DNA of 61,255 nt from Cryomorphaceae bacterium (GCA_003331885.1 QOPZ01000003.1:1-61255); one strand, 5' to 3'; numbered from the stretch's first letter, positions 41,001 to 49,489 are shown. Translations and numbers: made by a program. Notes: generated by a model from the letters alone, not told the origin.

Positions 41001-41836
41001 ATATTTTCCTTATCTATAATTGTATCTCTATCAAGTATTACTTCATTTCTTTCAATAGAAATAACCTCACCAGTATCCTCATCAACAAAATCTTCATACC
41101 AAGAATTTAAAACTCTTGCAGCAAGTTTTCTTCCAGAAATTTTCTTGAGAGCTGACTTTGAAACTTTAACTTCTTCAGCTAAATCAAATATTTCTAAAAT
41201 ATCTTTATCTCTCTCATATCCAATAGTTCTTAATAGAGTTGTTACAGGCAACTTTTTCTTTCTATCGATGTAAGCATACATAACACCATTAATATCAGAT
41301 GAAAACTCAATCCAAGAACCTTTGAATGGAATCACTCTTGCAGAGTATAGTTTAGTTCCATTAGCATGAAATGATTGTCCAAAAAAGACACCTGGAGATC
41401 TATGCAGTTGAGAAACTACTACCCTCTCGGCACCATTAATAATGAAAGTACCACTAAGTGTCATGTAAGGAATAACTCCAAGATATACATCTTGAACGAT
41501 TGTTTCAAAATCTTCGTGTTCTGGATCTGTACAATACAGCTTAAGTCTTGCCTTTAATGGAACACTGTAGGTTAAACCTCTTTCAATACATTCCTGTGTT
41601 GAATATCTTGGAGGATCAACAAAGTAGTCCAAAAATTCTAGAACAAACTGATTTCTAGCATCAGAAATTGGAAAATTTTCCAAAAAGGTTTTGTACAAGC
41701 CTTCATCACTTCTTTCGTTGGACTTTGTTTCTAATTGAAAAAAGTCTTGGAATGATTTAACCTGAATATCCAGAAAATCCGGATAATTCGGGATATCAGC
41801 TGATGTGGCAAAATTTACTCTATTAGATAAACTCAT
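38033..41836 (-). CDS. rpoB: DNA-directed RNA polymerase subunit beta
   Basis: The 1267-aa subunit. [12 protein letters not shown], the rifampicin-region stretch [20 protein letters not shown] and [20 protein letters not shown], the NTP-contact part [16 protein letters not shown] and the C-terminal [20 protein letters not shown] are all intact. The Asp, His and Ser positions linked to rifampicin resistance look wild-type apart from normal lineage differences. A 22-base palindrome lies before its start, after rplL. Confidence 0.98.
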   Translation of the reverse strand: MSLSNRVNFATSADIPNYPDFLDIQVKSFQDFFQLETKSNERSDEGLYKTFLENFPISDARNQFVLEFLDYFVDPPRYSTQECIERGLTYSVPLKARLKLYCTDPEHEDFETIVQDVYLGVIPYMTLSGTFIINGAERVVVSQLHRSPGVFFGQSFHANGTKLYSARVIPFKGSWIEFSSDINGVMYAYIDRKKKLPVTTLLRTIGYERDKDILEIFDLAEEVKVSKSALKKISGRKLAARVLNSWYEDFVDEDTGEVISIERNEVILDRDTIIDKENIELILESNTKSVLINKEFDDKSEYAIIHNTLQKDPTNSEKEAIEHVYRQLRNAEPPDEETARGIIDKLFFSEQRYNLGEVGRYRMNKKLGLDIDMENLVLTKQDIITIIKFLIELINSKSEIDDIDHLSNRRVRTVGEQLSGQFGVGLSRMARTIRERMNVRDNEVFTPIDLINAKTLSSVINTFFGTNQLSQFMDQTNPLAELTHKRRLSALGPGGLSRERAGFEVRDVHYTHYGRLCPIETPEGPNIGLISSLSVFAKVNNLGFIETPYREVEKGKIDLKNIKYLSAEEEEGKYITQANINRDKDGKILDKKVIARLEADYPVVEPNDVNYVDVAPNQIASISASLIPFLEHDDANRALMGSNMMRQSVPLMRPESPIVGTGLEKQVASDSRVLLNADMDGKVTYVDSQKITIMYDMTKDQKLTSFESDEKTYSLIKFRKTNQGTCINLTPIVKKGDKVSKGQVLCEGYATKAGELALGRNLKVAFMPWKGYNFEDAIVISEKVVRDDYFTSVHIDEYSLDVRDTKLGMEELTSDIPNISEEATSELDENGMIRIGAEVKSGDILIGKITPKGESDPTPEEKLLRAIFGDKAGDVKDASLKAPPSLNGIVIDKKLFTRTIKDKRKRAEDKDQLKKLESDYDTLFQDLKSKMIEKLYSIINGKTCQGIFNDLGEELIPKGKKYSLKLLNQIDDYTHLMDSIWSVDKKVNNLVSTLLHNYKIKENDLQGMLRREKFTISVGDELPPGIMKLAKVYVAKKRKLKVGDKMAGRHGNKGIVARIVRQEDMPFLEDGTPVDIVLNPLGVPSRMNIGQIYETVLGWAGLNLGKKFSTPIFDGATIDEINSLTDEAGVPRYGNTYLYDGGTGEKFDQPATVGVIYMLKLGHMVEDKMHSRSIGPYSLITQQPLGGKAQFGGQRFGEMEVWALEAYGASSTLQEILTIKSDDVIGRAKAYEAIVKGERMPDSGLPESFNVLMHELKGLGLDIRLEE

Positions 41837-41866
41837 GAAAATATTTTTAGTTAAAGAACGATTAAA

Positions 41867-41888
41867 TTTTAAGCTTTAAAGCTTAAAA
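41867..41888 (-). promoter_or_regulatory. Perfect 22-base palindrome between rplL and rpoB
   Basis: Symmetric about TTTAAA with AAGC/GCTT arms and T4/A4 ends. On the minus-strand transcript it can form an eight-base-pair hairpin 15 bases after the rplL stop, followed by UUUAAU. That location corresponds to the partial terminator/processing site that in E. coli lowers rpoBC output relative to the ribosomal proteins. The short U tract would make it leaky. Confidence 0.4.
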
Positions 41889-41903
41889 AAGTGAGATGTG
41901 AAT

Positions 41904-42287
41904 TTATTTTAATTCAACCTCAGCACCTGCTTCTTCTAAAGAAGTTTTGAAGCCTTCAGCTTCATCCTTAGAAACATCTTCTTTAATGTTACTAGGTGCG
42001 TTATCTACAAGTTCTTTAGCCTCTTTAAGACCTAATCCTGTAAGTTCTTTAACTAATTTTACAACAGCTAATTTTGAACCACCTGCTGCTTTTAATACAA
42101 CAGTAAATTCAGTTTTTTCGTCAGCTGCATCAGCTCCTGCTGCAGCTCCTGCTGCACCTGCTACAGCAACTGGTGCTGAAGCTGCTGGTTCTATACCGTA
42201 TTCTTCTTTAAGAATATCAGCAAGCTCACTAACTTCTTTAACTGTTAAGTTTACTAATTTTTCTGCAAAATCTTTTAAATCTGCCAT
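41904..42287 (-). CDS. rplL: 50S ribosomal protein L7/L12
   Basis: The 127-aa stalk protein. The N-terminal dimerisation helix region ([19 protein letters not shown]) is followed by an Ala/Gly-rich hinge ([18 protein letters not shown]), and then the factor-binding domain [35 protein letters not shown]. It lies 23 bases after rplJ, ahead of the palindrome before rpoB. Confidence 0.98.
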   Translation of the reverse strand: MADLKDFAEKLVNLTVKEVSELADILKEEYGIEPAASAPVAVAGAAGAAAGADAADEKTEFTVVLKAAGGSKLAVVKLVKELTGLGLKEAKELVDNAPSNIKEDVSKDEAEGFKTSLEEAGAEVELK

Positions 42288-42310
42288 TTTATAAAATTTA
42301 AGTTATGTTA

Positions 42311-42838
42311 TTAATTATCATCATTTTTTTCAGAAAGTGTTTTTAAAACACCACTGATTTTACTACCACTTGACTTTAAAGCGGATATTAAGTTTTTAGC
42401 TGGTGACTGAATTAATGAAATTATTTCTCCAATTAATTCTTCTTTAGATTTAATGTCAACTAGTGAATCTAGCATATCATCACCTAAATAGATTGATTCT
42501 TCTACAAACGCACCTTTCAAGATTGGTTTTTCAGATTTTTTTCTAAAATTCTTAATAACCTTGGCTGGAGCATTACCAACTTCTGAATACATTAATGCCG
42601 TATTACCCTTTAATACCGACTTAAGTTCGCCGAAATCCTTTTCAACTTCCTCCATAGCTTTTACAAGCAATGTATTTTTAACTACTGATAGTTTTATATT
42701 AGATTTGAAACAAGCTCTTCTAAGTTTAGAAGTTAGATCAGCGTTCAATCCAGAACAATCAGTTAAATATATATTAGAACTATTATCAAGTTCGGACTTG
42801 ATAGAGTTAATCATATTATTTTTTTCTTCTCTTGTCAT
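42311..42838 (-). CDS. rplJ: 50S ribosomal protein L10
   Basis: The 175-aa stalk base protein that anchors L7/L12 dimers. It has NSSNIYLTDCSGLNADLTS, LSVVKNTLLVKAMEE and a C-terminal helix (SLIQSPAKNLISALKSSG) that binds L12. The gene begins one base after the rplA stop, so the long autoregulatory L10 leader known in E. coli has no room between the two genes. Confidence 0.97.
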   Translation of the reverse strand: MTREEKNNMINSIKSELDNSSNIYLTDCSGLNADLTSKLRRACFKSNIKLSVVKNTLLVKAMEEVEKDFGELKSVLKGNTALMYSEVGNAPAKVIKNFRKKSEKPILKGAFVEESIYLGDDMLDSLVDIKSKEELIGEIISLIQSPAKNLISALKSSGSKISGVLKTLSEKNDDN

Positions 42839-42839
42839 T

Positions 42840-43529
42840 TTATATAATGTTTGTGTCCACTTTAATTCCTGGACTCATTGTACTAGACATTGAAATACTT
42901 TTTAGATAATTACCTTTTGATGATGAAGGTTTTATCTTAACAATGTGGTCAATTACTTCTTTTGCATTTTGGTAAATTTTATCAGAATCAAATGAGGCTT
43001 TTCCAATTGATACATGAACAATTCCATTTTTATCTACTTTAAAATCTATTTTACCTGCTTTAACTTCCTCAACAGCTTTACCAACATTCATAGTAACGGT
43101 ACCTGTTTTTGGATTTGGCATTAACCCTCTTGGTCCTAAAACTTTTCCAAGAGGTCCCAATTTACCCATAACACTGGGCATAGTTATAATCACATCGACG
43201 TCGGTCCAACCATCTTTAATTTTTTTAATATAATCATCTAATCCTACCATATCTGCACCAGCTTTTTTAGCCTCCTCTTCTTTGTCAGGTGTGACAATAG
43301 CTAAAACTTTTACATCTTTACCCGTTCCATTAGGAAGACTTACAACACCTCTTACATTTTGATCAGCTTTTTTTGGATCAACACTTAGATTTACAGCTAT
43401 ATCTATTGAAGAATCAAACTTCAATTTTGAAAAACTTTTAATTAAATCTGAAGCTTCTTTTAAACTATAAAGTTTATCCTTATCATATTTCTCAAGAGAA
43501 CTCTTCCTATTCTTAGTTAATTTTGCCAT
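42840..43529 (-). CDS. rplA: 50S ribosomal protein L1
   Basis: The 229-aa stalk protein, which in many bacteria also represses its own operon by binding the leader of rplK. It has [36 protein letters not shown] and the signature [20 protein letters not shown] followed by NPKTGTVT. It is separated from rplK by nine bases. Confidence 0.98.
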   Translation of the reverse strand: MAKLTKNRKSSLEKYDKDKLYSLKEASDLIKSFSKLKFDSSIDIAVNLSVDPKKADQNVRGVVSLPNGTGKDVKVLAIVTPDKEEEAKKAGADMVGLDDYIKKIKDGWTDVDVIITMPSVMGKLGPLGKVLGPRGLMPNPKTGTVTMNVGKAVEEVKAGKIDFKVDKNGIVHVSIGKASFDSDKIYQNAKEVIDHIVKIKPSSSKGNYLKSISMSSTMSPGIKVDTNII

Positions 43530-43538
43530 AATAAATTA

Positions 43539-43976
43539 TTAAAAGGGTGATTGACCTTTAACATTTAATCCCATGGATCTAGCTGTACCCGCAACCATTT
43601 TCATCGCAGATTCAACAGTAAATGCATTTAAATCTACCATCTTATCCTCAGCAATTTTTCTAATTTGATCCCATGAAACAGAAGCTACTTTGATCCTATT
43701 AGGTTCACCAGAGCCTTTTTTGACTTTAGCAGCTTCAAGTAATTGAGCTGCAGCAGGTGGTGTTTTTATAACAAACTCAAATGATTTATCTGCGAAAACA
43801 GATATAACAACAGGAACTACTTTTCCAGGTTTGTCTTGAGTTCTAGCATTAAATTGCTTACAAAACTCCATTATATTAACACCAGCAGCACCTAATGCAG
43901 GGCCTACAGGAGGAGAGGGATTAGCTGCTCCACCCCTAATCTGCAATTTTAAAACTTTTTGTACTTCTTTTGCCAT
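43539..43976 (-). CDS. rplK: 50S ribosomal protein L11
   Basis: The 145-aa GTPase-centre protein. Motifs are [20 protein letters not shown] (N domain), FKVVIKTPPA-like [18 protein letters not shown], and the C-terminal rRNA-binding part ending [12 protein letters not shown]. It follows nusG after a 58-base gap that holds a hairpin, a possible site for L1 feedback control. Confidence 0.98.
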   Translation of the reverse strand: MAKEVQKVLKLQIRGGAANPSPPVGPALGAAGVNIMEFCKQFNARTQDKPGKVVPVVISVFADKSFEFVIKTPPAAAQLLEAAKVKKGSGEPNRIKVASVSWDQIRKIAEDKMVDLNAFTVESAMKMVAGTARSMGLNVKGQSPF

Positions 43977-43990
43977 TAGTATAAATTTTA

Positions 43991-44017
43991 TTTTTAAGAG
44001 TGGAAGCCACTTAAAAA
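43991..44017 (-). promoter_or_regulatory. Hairpin in the rplK leader, possible L1-binding site
   Basis: On the minus strand, GTGG and CCAC flank a three-base loop, extended by A-T pairs with small bulges out to T5/A5. It lies 15-40 bases before the rplK start, where L1 binds in other bacteria. Neither the bulge pattern nor the loop has been matched to the 23S L1 site, so the role is speculative. Confidence 0.25.
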
Positions 44018-44034
44018 TGATTTACTCGTAACAA

Positions 44035-44589
44035 TTATATTTTTTCAACCTGCATATATGATAATTCAAGTGGAGTTTTACGTCCAAATATTTTTACCAT
44101 AACCTCTAATTTTCTTTTTTCCTCGTTTACTTTTTCAATGTTTCCATTAAAACCGTTAAAGGGTCCATCAATAACTTTAATACTTTCACCAATAGTAAAT
44201 GGAATTGCAACATTTTCACCTTGCATTGATAACTCATCAACCTTACCTAACATTCTGCTAACCTCATTATTTCTAAGAGGAATAGGCTCTCCACCTTTCG
44301 TTTCTCCCAAGAATCCTAAAATATTAGGAAAAGATCTTATGATATGAGGAATTTCACCAGTAAGGTTTGCTTTGATCATAATATATCCAGGAAAATAAAC
44401 TTTTTCCTTGCTAACTTTCTTGCCATTTCTAATTTGAATAACCTTTTGTGTTGGAACAATTATGTCTTCTACAAAAGAATCAATTTTCAATCTTTTAATC
44501 TCTCCTTCAATATAAGTCTTGATCTTATTCTCCTGACCACTTATAGCTCTAATAACATACCACTTATTTTCTTTTACTTCAGTCATCAC
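44035..44589 (-). CDS. nusG: Transcription termination/antitermination protein NusG
   Basis: The 184-aa NusG binds RNA polymerase and links it to Rho or the ribosome. The NGN domain starts KWYVIRAISGQENKIKTYIE and includes VYFPGYIMIKANL. The C-terminal KOW domain is IGESIKVIDGPFNGFNGNIE. Its start overlaps the secE stop; two adjacent ATG codons are possible. Confidence 0.97.
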   Translation of the reverse strand: MMTEVKENKWYVIRAISGQENKIKTYIEGEIKRLKIDSFVEDIIVPTQKVIQIRNGKKVSKEKVYFPGYIMIKANLTGEIPHIIRSFPNILGFLGETKGGEPIPLRNNEVSRMLGKVDELSMQGENVAIPFTIGESIKVIDGPFNGFNGNIEKVNEEKRKLEVMVKIFGRKTPLELSYMQVEKI

Positions 44590-44780
44590 TTTAATAAATC
44601 AAAATATATTTCAAAAACTTCAGATAAAAATGTATCTGCTAACCAAATAATTAAGGCAAATATTACAGAAAAAACAAAAACTACAACAGTCATTTTCTGA
44701 AGTTCCATCAGAGGAGTCCATGTGACATGACCTTTTAATTCTTCAAAAGAATCTTTTACGTAGTTAATTATTTCACCCAT
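44586..44780 (-). CDS. secE: Preprotein translocase subunit SecE
   Basis: A 64-aa single-span SecE: an amphipathic N-terminal helix (YVKDSFEELKGHVTWTPLME) and one membrane segment (VVVFVFSVIFALIIWLADTF). It sits between tRNA-Trp and nusG, the usual position, and overlaps nusG. Confidence 0.96.
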   Translation of the reverse strand: MGEIINYVKDSFEELKGHVTWTPLMELQKMTVVVFVFSVIFALIIWLADTFLSEVFEIYFDLLK

Positions 44781-44793
44781 TACCTTTTTCTAG

Positions 44794-44866
44794 CACGGGT
44801 TGAGAGACTCGAACTCCCGACACCTGGTTTTGGAGACCAGTGCTCTACCAACTGAGCTAAACCCGT
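44794..44866 (-). tRNA. tRNA-Trp (CCA)
   Basis: 73 bases on the minus strand. The acceptor arms are ACGGGTT and AACCCGT, the D arm is GCTC/GAGC, and the anticodon loop CTCCAAA carries CCA in a five-pair stem; the T arm is GGGAG-TTCGAGT-CTCTC. The 3' CCA is not encoded. It lies between tuf and secE. Confidence 0.97.
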
Positions 44867-44895
44867 TTGTGTTGAGAATCTTATCAATCAAACCG

Positions 44896-44934
44896 AATAA
44901 AAATAAAGGTTAGTTTCTAACCTTTATTTTTATT
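44896..44934 (-). terminator. Terminator after tuf with 18-base perfect stem
   Basis: 44896-44913 and 44917-44934 are exact reverse complements around a three-base loop; the inner stem is AGGTTAG/CTAACCT and the outer part is A/T only. It begins six bases after the tuf stop and comes before tRNA-Trp, so it must separate or attenuate the tuf and secE-rpoC transcription units. Confidence 0.8.
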
Positions 44935-44939
44935 AAAAT

Positions 44940-46127
44940 TTAATCTAAAATTTCTGTTACCTGACCAGCACCTACTGTTCTACCACCCTCTCTAATCGCA
45001 AATCTTAATCCTACATTACATGCAATAGGCTGGATTAAATCAACAGTTATAGTTAGGTTATCACCAGGCATTACCATTTCAACTCCACTTGGAAGCTCGA
45101 TATTTCCAGTAACATCAGTCGTTCTAACATAAAACTGAGGTCTATAATTATTGTGGAAAGGAGTGTGTCTACCACCCTCTTCTTTTTTCAATATATATAC
45201 TTCAGCTTTAAATTTCTTATGAGGTTTTACTGAACCAGGTTTACATATTACCATTCCTCTACCGATATCAGTTTTTTCAATACCTCTTAAAAGAATACCA
45301 ACATTATCACCTGCCTCGCCTCTATCTAATATTTTTCTAAACATTTCAACACCAGTAACAGTAGATGCAAGCTTTTCAGCTCCCATACCAATTATGTCAA
45401 CTGTGTCTCCTGTGTTCGCAACACCACTTTCAATTCTACCTGTTGCTACAGTTCCTCTACCAGTAATAGAAAAAACATCTTCGATTGGCATTAAGAAATC
45501 TTTATCAACTTCTCTTTTAGGAAGCTCAATCCAAGTATCAACAGAATCCATAAGCTTTGAAACTGTTTCAACCCATTTTTCTTCCCCATTAAGTGCTCCT
45601 AATGCTGATCCAAGAATAACGGGCGTATTATCGCCGTCATATTTATAAAAAGTCAATAAATCTCTAACTTCCATTTCTACAAGTTCAAGTAGTTCTTCAT
45701 CATCAACTTGATCTGCTTTATTTAAGAAAACGACAATTCTTGGAATACCAACTTGTCTTCCTAAAAGTATGTGCTCTCTTGTTTGAGGCATAGGGCCATC
45801 AGTTGCAGCAACAACCAATATAGCACCATCCATTTGAGCAGCACCAGTTACCATATTTTTTACATAATCTGCGTGACCTGGACAATCTACGTGAGCATAA
45901 TGTCTAGATGCAGTTTGATATTCAACATGAGATGTGTTGATAGTTATTCCTCTTTCTTTTTCCTCAGGAGCGTTGTCAATTTGATCAAAGCTTTTAAGTT
46001 CTGAAAGACCTTTTCCAGCAAGCACTGTTGTGATAGCTGCAGTAAGGGTAGTTTTACCGTGATCTACATGTCCAATTGTACCAATGTTAAGATGGGGTTT
46101 TGAACGATCAAAAGTTTCCTTAGCCAT
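44940..46127 (-). CDS. tuf: Elongation factor Tu
   Basis: Delivers aminoacyl-tRNA to the ribosome. The 395-aa protein has [14 protein letters not shown] (G1), [12 protein letters not shown] (G3) and [12 protein letters not shown] (G4), plus the domain II and III motifs [11 protein letters not shown] and [11 protein letters not shown]. It follows its own strong promoter (46160-46192) and ends at a strong terminator. Base composition is slightly less AT-rich than in neighbours, as expected for a highly expressed gene. Confidence 0.98.
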   Translation of the reverse strand: MAKETFDRSKPHLNIGTIGHVDHGKTTLTAAITTVLAGKGLSELKSFDQIDNAPEEKERGITINTSHVEYQTASRHYAHVDCPGHADYVKNMVTGAAQMDGAILVVAATDGPMPQTREHILLGRQVGIPRIVVFLNKADQVDDEELLELVEMEVRDLLTFYKYDGDNTPVILGSALGALNGEEKWVETVSKLMDSVDTWIELPKREVDKDFLMPIEDVFSITGRGTVATGRIESGVANTGDTVDIIGMGAEKLASTVTGVEMFRKILDRGEAGDNVGILLRGIEKTDIGRGMVICKPGSVKPHKKFKAEVYILKKEEGGRHTPFHNNYRPQFYVRTTDVTGNIELPSGVEMVMPGDNLTITVDLIQPIACNVGLRFAIREGGRTVGAGQVTEILD

Positions 46128-46159
46128 AATTTTTGAATTTTTTTGTTTATAAATGCGCG

Positions 46160-46192
46160 CAAATATAACGATTTTCTCATTAAAAATTCAAA
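46160..46192 (-). promoter_or_regulatory. tuf: tuf promoter, with GC-rich discriminator
   Basis: On the minus strand, TTTG (46192-46189), a 21-base spacer and TATATTTG (46167-46160) form a canonical Bacteroidetes promoter. The next bases are CGCGC, a GC island in an AT-rich region. Transcription would begin near 46154, about 25 bases before the ATG. Confidence 0.78.
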
Positions 46193-46242
46193 TTATTTTT
46201 ATTTTTTAATGACAGGTAATCTTTAGTAGTAAAATTTTTTAA

Positions 46243-47565
46243 TTAGTTAGCTCTTTTTTTAACTATAAATAGGCCAGAATTAATATCACTAATTAAGATG
46301 TTTTCACTATTAAAAAATGGATAAACATTCCAGGCTCCATTGAAAGCTTCAATTTCTTGCCCTTTTTTACCAGTATGATCACCTGGATCACTCCATCTTG
46401 GTAAACTTAAATTAAATGTATTATGATCGTGATCTTCAATGTGTGTGTCAAAAAAACCAATTTCAGTAAAGTTTTTTTGTTCAATATTAATAATATCAAT
46501 TACTCTCATTCCTGATGTATAACTAGCTAAGTAAAATTTACTTCCAACTACATACCCATTGTGGTCAATAGCTTCATTATCAGATAAATAGTTGAAATGT
46601 AAAACAGGATTATCCAAATCTGAAACATCAATTACAATAGTTCTAGTTTTTACATTTTCTTTTAAAACCCATGGCCTAACAGATTGGTCCAATTCGTCTA
46701 ATTCATCACCAAGAAGAGCATATCTATGGTCTTCTGTCAACCAAGACTGATGAGTGTATTCATCATCATAAAAAAATTGGCTAATTAATTCTGGATTATT
46801 TTTATCCGTAACATCAACAAAAACAACTTTTGTCTCATTACTTCCCATGTAAATTTCTTTACCATAATGATCACTATCAGGTCCTTTATAATTAACTATC
46901 TGGGCATCATGGGAATATCCATATTCAGATAATTGAAGTTCAAGAACAGGAGCTAATGGATTGCTAATGTTAAGAGCATGAATTCCCACAGGGTCATTAC
47001 TACTTCCAGCACCAGCAGTGTAGGCATAACCAGAGTCGGTATTAATAGCAATATTGTGAGAATGGCCATAGCCACTGTAAACATAATCAGCTGTAAAGTT
47101 TTGCTTGGAGTCTAAACCTCTTAATTGCTTTAGATCAAATACTTGCATTCCATGGCCTGCAGCTTCACTAACTATAAAAACATGATCATTATAAACTTTT
47201 AAGTCCCTCCAAGAACTAGGGACGGTAGCGGTAGGAATTTTACCTAAATAAAGTGGAGCGGTTGGTATACTTATATCAACAATTGCAGTACCATTATCAA
47301 GTCCCATTAATGCATACTCTTTTCCAGTTGACGAGTCTGTCCAACCCCAAGAATCATTACCTGAATCAGCATTCATTTCATCAAGTGATACATATCCCAT
47401 TAAATCATATCCATCACACTCATACTCATATTCTTGACTATTTAAAGTGAACTTAGCGTGCCCATCAATACATTCAGCCAATGGACTTGTGCTCGCGGCA
47501 GGTTCATATTTTTCATATTTACATGAAAAAATGAACAATATTGATAATAAATATATAATTCTCAC
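46243..47565 (-). CDS. Choice-of-anchor B family (LVIVD repeat) lipoprotein
   Basis: A secreted protein of about 440 aa made of LVIVD-type beta-propeller repeats: GLDNGTAIVDISIPTAPLYLG, HGMQVFDLKQL, GIHALNISNPLAPVLE, KVVFVDVTDKNNPELISQF, TIVIDVSDLDNPVLHF, SGMRVIDIINI. It ends NILISDINSGLFIVKK. The GTG at 47565 gives MRIIYLLSILFIFSC, a clean lipoprotein signal, and is preferred over a TTG at 47589. Many paired Asp/His residues hint at metal binding. Function is unknown. It sits between cspA and the tuf promoter, an unusual place. Confidence 0.85.
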   Translation of the reverse strand: MRIIYLLSILFIFSCKYEKYEPAASTSPLAECIDGHAKFTLNSQEYEYECDGYDLMGYVSLDEMNADSGNDSWGWTDSSTGKEYALMGLDNGTAIVDISIPTAPLYLGKIPTATVPSSWRDLKVYNDHVFIVSEAAGHGMQVFDLKQLRGLDSKQNFTADYVYSGYGHSHNIAINTDSGYAYTAGAGSSNDPVGIHALNISNPLAPVLELQLSEYGYSHDAQIVNYKGPDSDHYGKEIYMGSNETKVVFVDVTDKNNPELISQFFYDDEYTHQSWLTEDHRYALLGDELDELDQSVRPWVLKENVKTRTIVIDVSDLDNPVLHFNYLSDNEAIDHNGYVVGSKFYLASYTSGMRVIDIINIEQKNFTEIGFFDTHIEDHDHNTFNLSLPRWSDPGDHTGKKGQEIEAFNGAWNVYPFFNSENILISDINSGLFIVKKRAN

Positions 47566-47664
47566 AATTATTAAAATTACAAAAACCAAGCCAACATTGG
47601 CACAAGTTTATACATTCTACTAAAAGTAGTTATATAGTTTATAGATGATATGTTCTAAAGTGAT

Positions 47665-47856
47665 TTAAGCTAAAGTAACGTTGATAGCGGCTTTCCCTTT
47701 TCTTCCTTCACCTTCCTCGAAATTTACTTTATCACCGTCTTTGATTGTTACTCCTTCTAAAGCTGTTGCATGAACAAATATATCCTCACCGCTTTCGTCG
47801 TTAGTAATAAAACCAAAACCTTTAGATACATTGAAAAATTTTACTGTTCCTGTCAT
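47665..47856 (-). CDS. cspA: Cold-shock protein, CspA family
   Basis: A 63-aa single cold-shock domain, an RNA chaperone. RNP1 is SKGFGFIT (KGFGFI) and RNP2 is DIFVHATAL, with GTVKFFN at the start and KGKAAINVTL at the end. The N terminus and aromatic residues needed for nucleic acid stacking are intact. A TAGATTTG -7 box 18 bases before the start implies a short leader, unlike the long thermosensing leader of E. coli cspA. It lies after the tRNA array. Confidence 0.95.
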   Translation of the reverse strand: MTGTVKFFNVSKGFGFITNDESGEDIFVHATALEGVTIKDGDKVNFEEGEGRKGKAAINVTLA

Positions 47857-47873
47857 TTTGAATTAATTTTCAG

Positions 47874-47881
47874 CAAATCTA
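47874..47881 (-). promoter_or_regulatory. cspA: cspA -7 box
   Basis: TAGATTTG on the minus strand matches TAnnTTTG; no good -33 element is visible. Transcription would start about ten bases before the cspA ATG. Confidence 0.45.
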
Positions 47882-47973
47882 TACTTTAATTTGAATTATT
47901 TCTAATTTTTTTAAAAAAATAATAATTAAAAAGAAATATCTCGCTTTATAAAATTATAAAAAAGAACAATTTG

Positions 47974-48045
47974 AGCCAATGCCGAGAGTTGAACTCGGGA
48001 CCTTTTCCTTACCAAGGAAACGCTCTACCCCTGAGCTACATCGGC
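47974..48045 (-). tRNA. tRNA-Thr (GGT)
   Basis: 72 bases on the minus strand, acceptor GCCGATG/CATTGGC (one G-T pair), anticodon loop TTGGTAA with GGT, T arm CCGAG-TTCAACT-CTCGG. CCA is not encoded. It is the last of four tRNAs. Confidence 0.96.
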
Positions 48046-48054
48046 TTGAAGTTG

Positions 48055-48127
48055 AGCGGGAGACCGGGTTCGAACCGGCGACATTCAGCTTGGAAGGCTG
48101 ACGCTCTACCAACTGAGCTACTCCCGC
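48055..48127 (-). tRNA. tRNA-Gly (TCC)
   Basis: 73 bases, acceptor GCGGGAG/CTCCCGC, anticodon loop CTTCCAA with TCC in the stem TCAGC/GCTGA, T arm GCCGG-TTCGAAC-CCGGT with one wobble pair. CCA is not encoded. Nine bases from tRNA-Thr(GGT). Confidence 0.96.
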
Positions 48128-48142
48128 TTTTGTTGGTGGTTG

Positions 48143-48224
48143 TGGGGAGAGCAGGATTCGAACCTGCGAAGGTAAAACCAACAGATTTACAGTCTGTCCT
48201 CGTTGGCCGCTTGAGTATCTCCCC
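48143..48224 (-). tRNA. tRNA-Tyr (GTA)
   Basis: 82 bases with a long variable arm, acceptor GGGGAGA/TCTCCCC, anticodon loop CTGTAAA with GTA in stem ACAGA/TCTGT, discriminator A. CCA is not encoded. Confidence 0.97.
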
Positions 48225-48232
48225 AAAATCTG

Positions 48233-48306
48233 AGCCGATGGAGGGACTCGAACCCACGACCTGCTGATTACAAATCAGCTGCTCTAGCCAGCTGAGCTAC
48301 ATCGGC
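48233..48306 (-). tRNA. tRNA-Thr (TGT)
   Basis: 74 bases, acceptor GCCGATG/CATCGGC, anticodon loop TTTGTAA with TGT in stem GCTGA/TCAGC. It is the first gene of the Thr-Tyr-Gly-Thr array, the same order as thrU-tyrU-glyT-thrT before tufB in E. coli. Confidence 0.97.
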
Positions 48307-48320
48307 GATTTTAGCGATCG

Positions 48321-48352
48321 CAAATGTATTTAATTATTTTTTTTTAATCAAT
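48321..48352 (-). promoter_or_regulatory. Promoter of the Thr-Tyr-Gly-Thr tRNA array
   Basis: Minus strand: ATTG (48352-48349), a 20-base spacer, then TACATTTG (48328-48321). The bases that follow are CGATCGC, part of the palindrome GCGATCGC at 48314-48321. Transcription would begin just before the first tRNA at 48306. Confidence 0.7.
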
Positions 48353-48369
48353 AATATTGGATTTTTATT

Positions 48370-49233
48370 TTAACCTAATTCTCTTGGATGACTTTTATTG
48401 TAGTCATTAACAATCTTTGGAAGTTTAATTTTTGTATAAATCTGAGTAGAAGAAAGTGAACTATGTCCTAATATTTCTTTAATAGTGTTTATGTCTGCAC
48501 CATTATTTAACATGTGTGTTGCAAAAGTGTGTCTTAGTACATGGGGGCTTACTTTTACTTTGCTGGAAACTAGACGAAAGTATTTATTGATCAATCTGTA
48601 AACAGTTGATACACTTATTTTTTTTAATTTTTTTGTTTCAAATAAATACTTAGAATTATTATTATTACTTATGAAATTTTTTAAATTTTTTGAAAGTGAT
48701 GGAAGTATGGGTATCAATCTTTCTTTGCTTCTTTTACCCAAAATTTTAATTAAACCTTCCTTAAGAAAAATATCTTGAATTTTTATGTTAATTAACTCTT
48801 CCCTTCTTAATCCAGTTGAGTAAAATATTTCAATTATTAGCTTATCACGATCACTTATTTTAGAATCATTAAAGTTTTCAAATACTTGCATTATTTCATC
48901 CTCTGAAAATGGAATAACAATTTTTGAAGAGCTTTTTAAATTCTTGTGTCCTTTTAGTGGAGATGATTCAATAATATCAATATTTACTAAAAAATTAAAA
49001 TATGATTTTAATGATGCTATTTTTCTATTAATTGACGTTTTTGAATACCTCTTTTCAGACAGAGAAACTATCCATTGTCTAATAAATGAATAATTAATTT
49101 CATTGGATATTTTACAATCATTTTGAGCTAAAAATTTTTCAAAAACTTTAACGTCCCGTAAATATGCAGAAACAGTATGTTTAGAAAAGTTTTTTTCGTA
49201 ACTAAGATAATCCTCATACTTATCAAATAACAT
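48370..49233 (-). CDS. Tyrosine recombinase, XerC/XerD type
   Basis: A 287-aa site-specific recombinase with an N-terminal SAM-like DNA-binding domain (YEDYLSYEKNFSKHTVSAYL) and a catalytic domain. The catalytic residues are visible: Arg in STGLRREELINI, Lys in GKRSKERLIP, HVLRHTFATHML (His and Arg), LGHSSLSSTQIYTKI (His and Tyr). It lies between rpsU and the tRNA array, where Bacteroidetes commonly place a xer gene, so I read it as chromosomal dimer resolution rather than a mobile integrase. XerC versus XerD cannot be settled here. Confidence 0.9.
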   Translation of the reverse strand: MLFDKYEDYLSYEKNFSKHTVSAYLRDVKVFEKFLAQNDCKISNEINYSFIRQWIVSLSEKRYSKTSINRKIASLKSYFNFLVNIDIIESSPLKGHKNLKSSSKIVIPFSEDEIMQVFENFNDSKISDRDKLIIEIFYSTGLRREELINIKIQDIFLKEGLIKILGKRSKERLIPILPSLSKNLKNFISNNNNSKYLFETKKLKKISVSTVYRLINKYFRLVSSKVKVSPHVLRHTFATHMLNNGADINTIKEILGHSSLSSTQIYTKIKLPKIVNDYNKSHPRELG

Positions 49234-49272
49234 GATATGGTTATTTAATGCTAAAGTAATGAATATATAAGA

Positions 49273-49470
49273 TTAGAGATTTGCTTCTTTATCTCTTAAT
49301 TTTTGAATGTAAGAAGCTTTAATAATTTTATCCCTATTCTTTACAGATGGTTTAGTGAAAGCTTGTCTTTCACGAATAGATTTAAGTTTTCCAGTTTTAT
49401 CAAACTTTCTTTTGAACCTTTTTATGGCTTTATCAATACTTTCTCCTTCTTTTACTGGTATAATTAACAT
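49273..49470 (-). CDS. rpsU: 30S ribosomal protein S21
   Basis: A 65-aa basic protein: VPVKEGESIDKAIKRFKRKF-like N terminus, then KTGKLKSIRERQAFTKPSVK. The family is small and lysine/arginine rich. It has its own -7 box 20 bases upstream with a GC-rich discriminator. In Bacteroidetes S21 helps sequester the anti-Shine-Dalgarno tail of 16S rRNA, which fits the lack of Shine-Dalgarno sites here. Confidence 0.96.
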   Translation of the reverse strand: MLIIPVKEGESIDKAIKRFKRKFDKTGKLKSIRERQAFTKPSVKNRDKIIKASYIQKLRDKEANL

Positions 49471-49489
49471 AATTATTATTTAAGCGAGG

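Noticed and set aside
41947-42294. Plus-strand frame antisense to rplL, Ala/Ser rich
   Set aside because: Complement of the alanine-rich rplL hinge; no independent support.
47954-48267. Short open frames on both strands across the tRNA array
   Set aside because: They translate tRNA sequence (for example the T-arm TTCGAAT as protein) and are common false annotations.
48314-48321. GCGATCGC resembling the cyanobacterial HIP1 repeat
   Set aside because: Only one copy seen, and it forms part of the tRNA promoter discriminator; nothing else suggests cyanobacteria.
48370-49233. Tyrosine recombinase beside tRNA genes as an integrated mobile element
   Set aside because: No attachment-site duplication, no phage or cargo genes, and base composition like its neighbours; the rpsU-xer-tRNA order is normal for Bacteroidetes.
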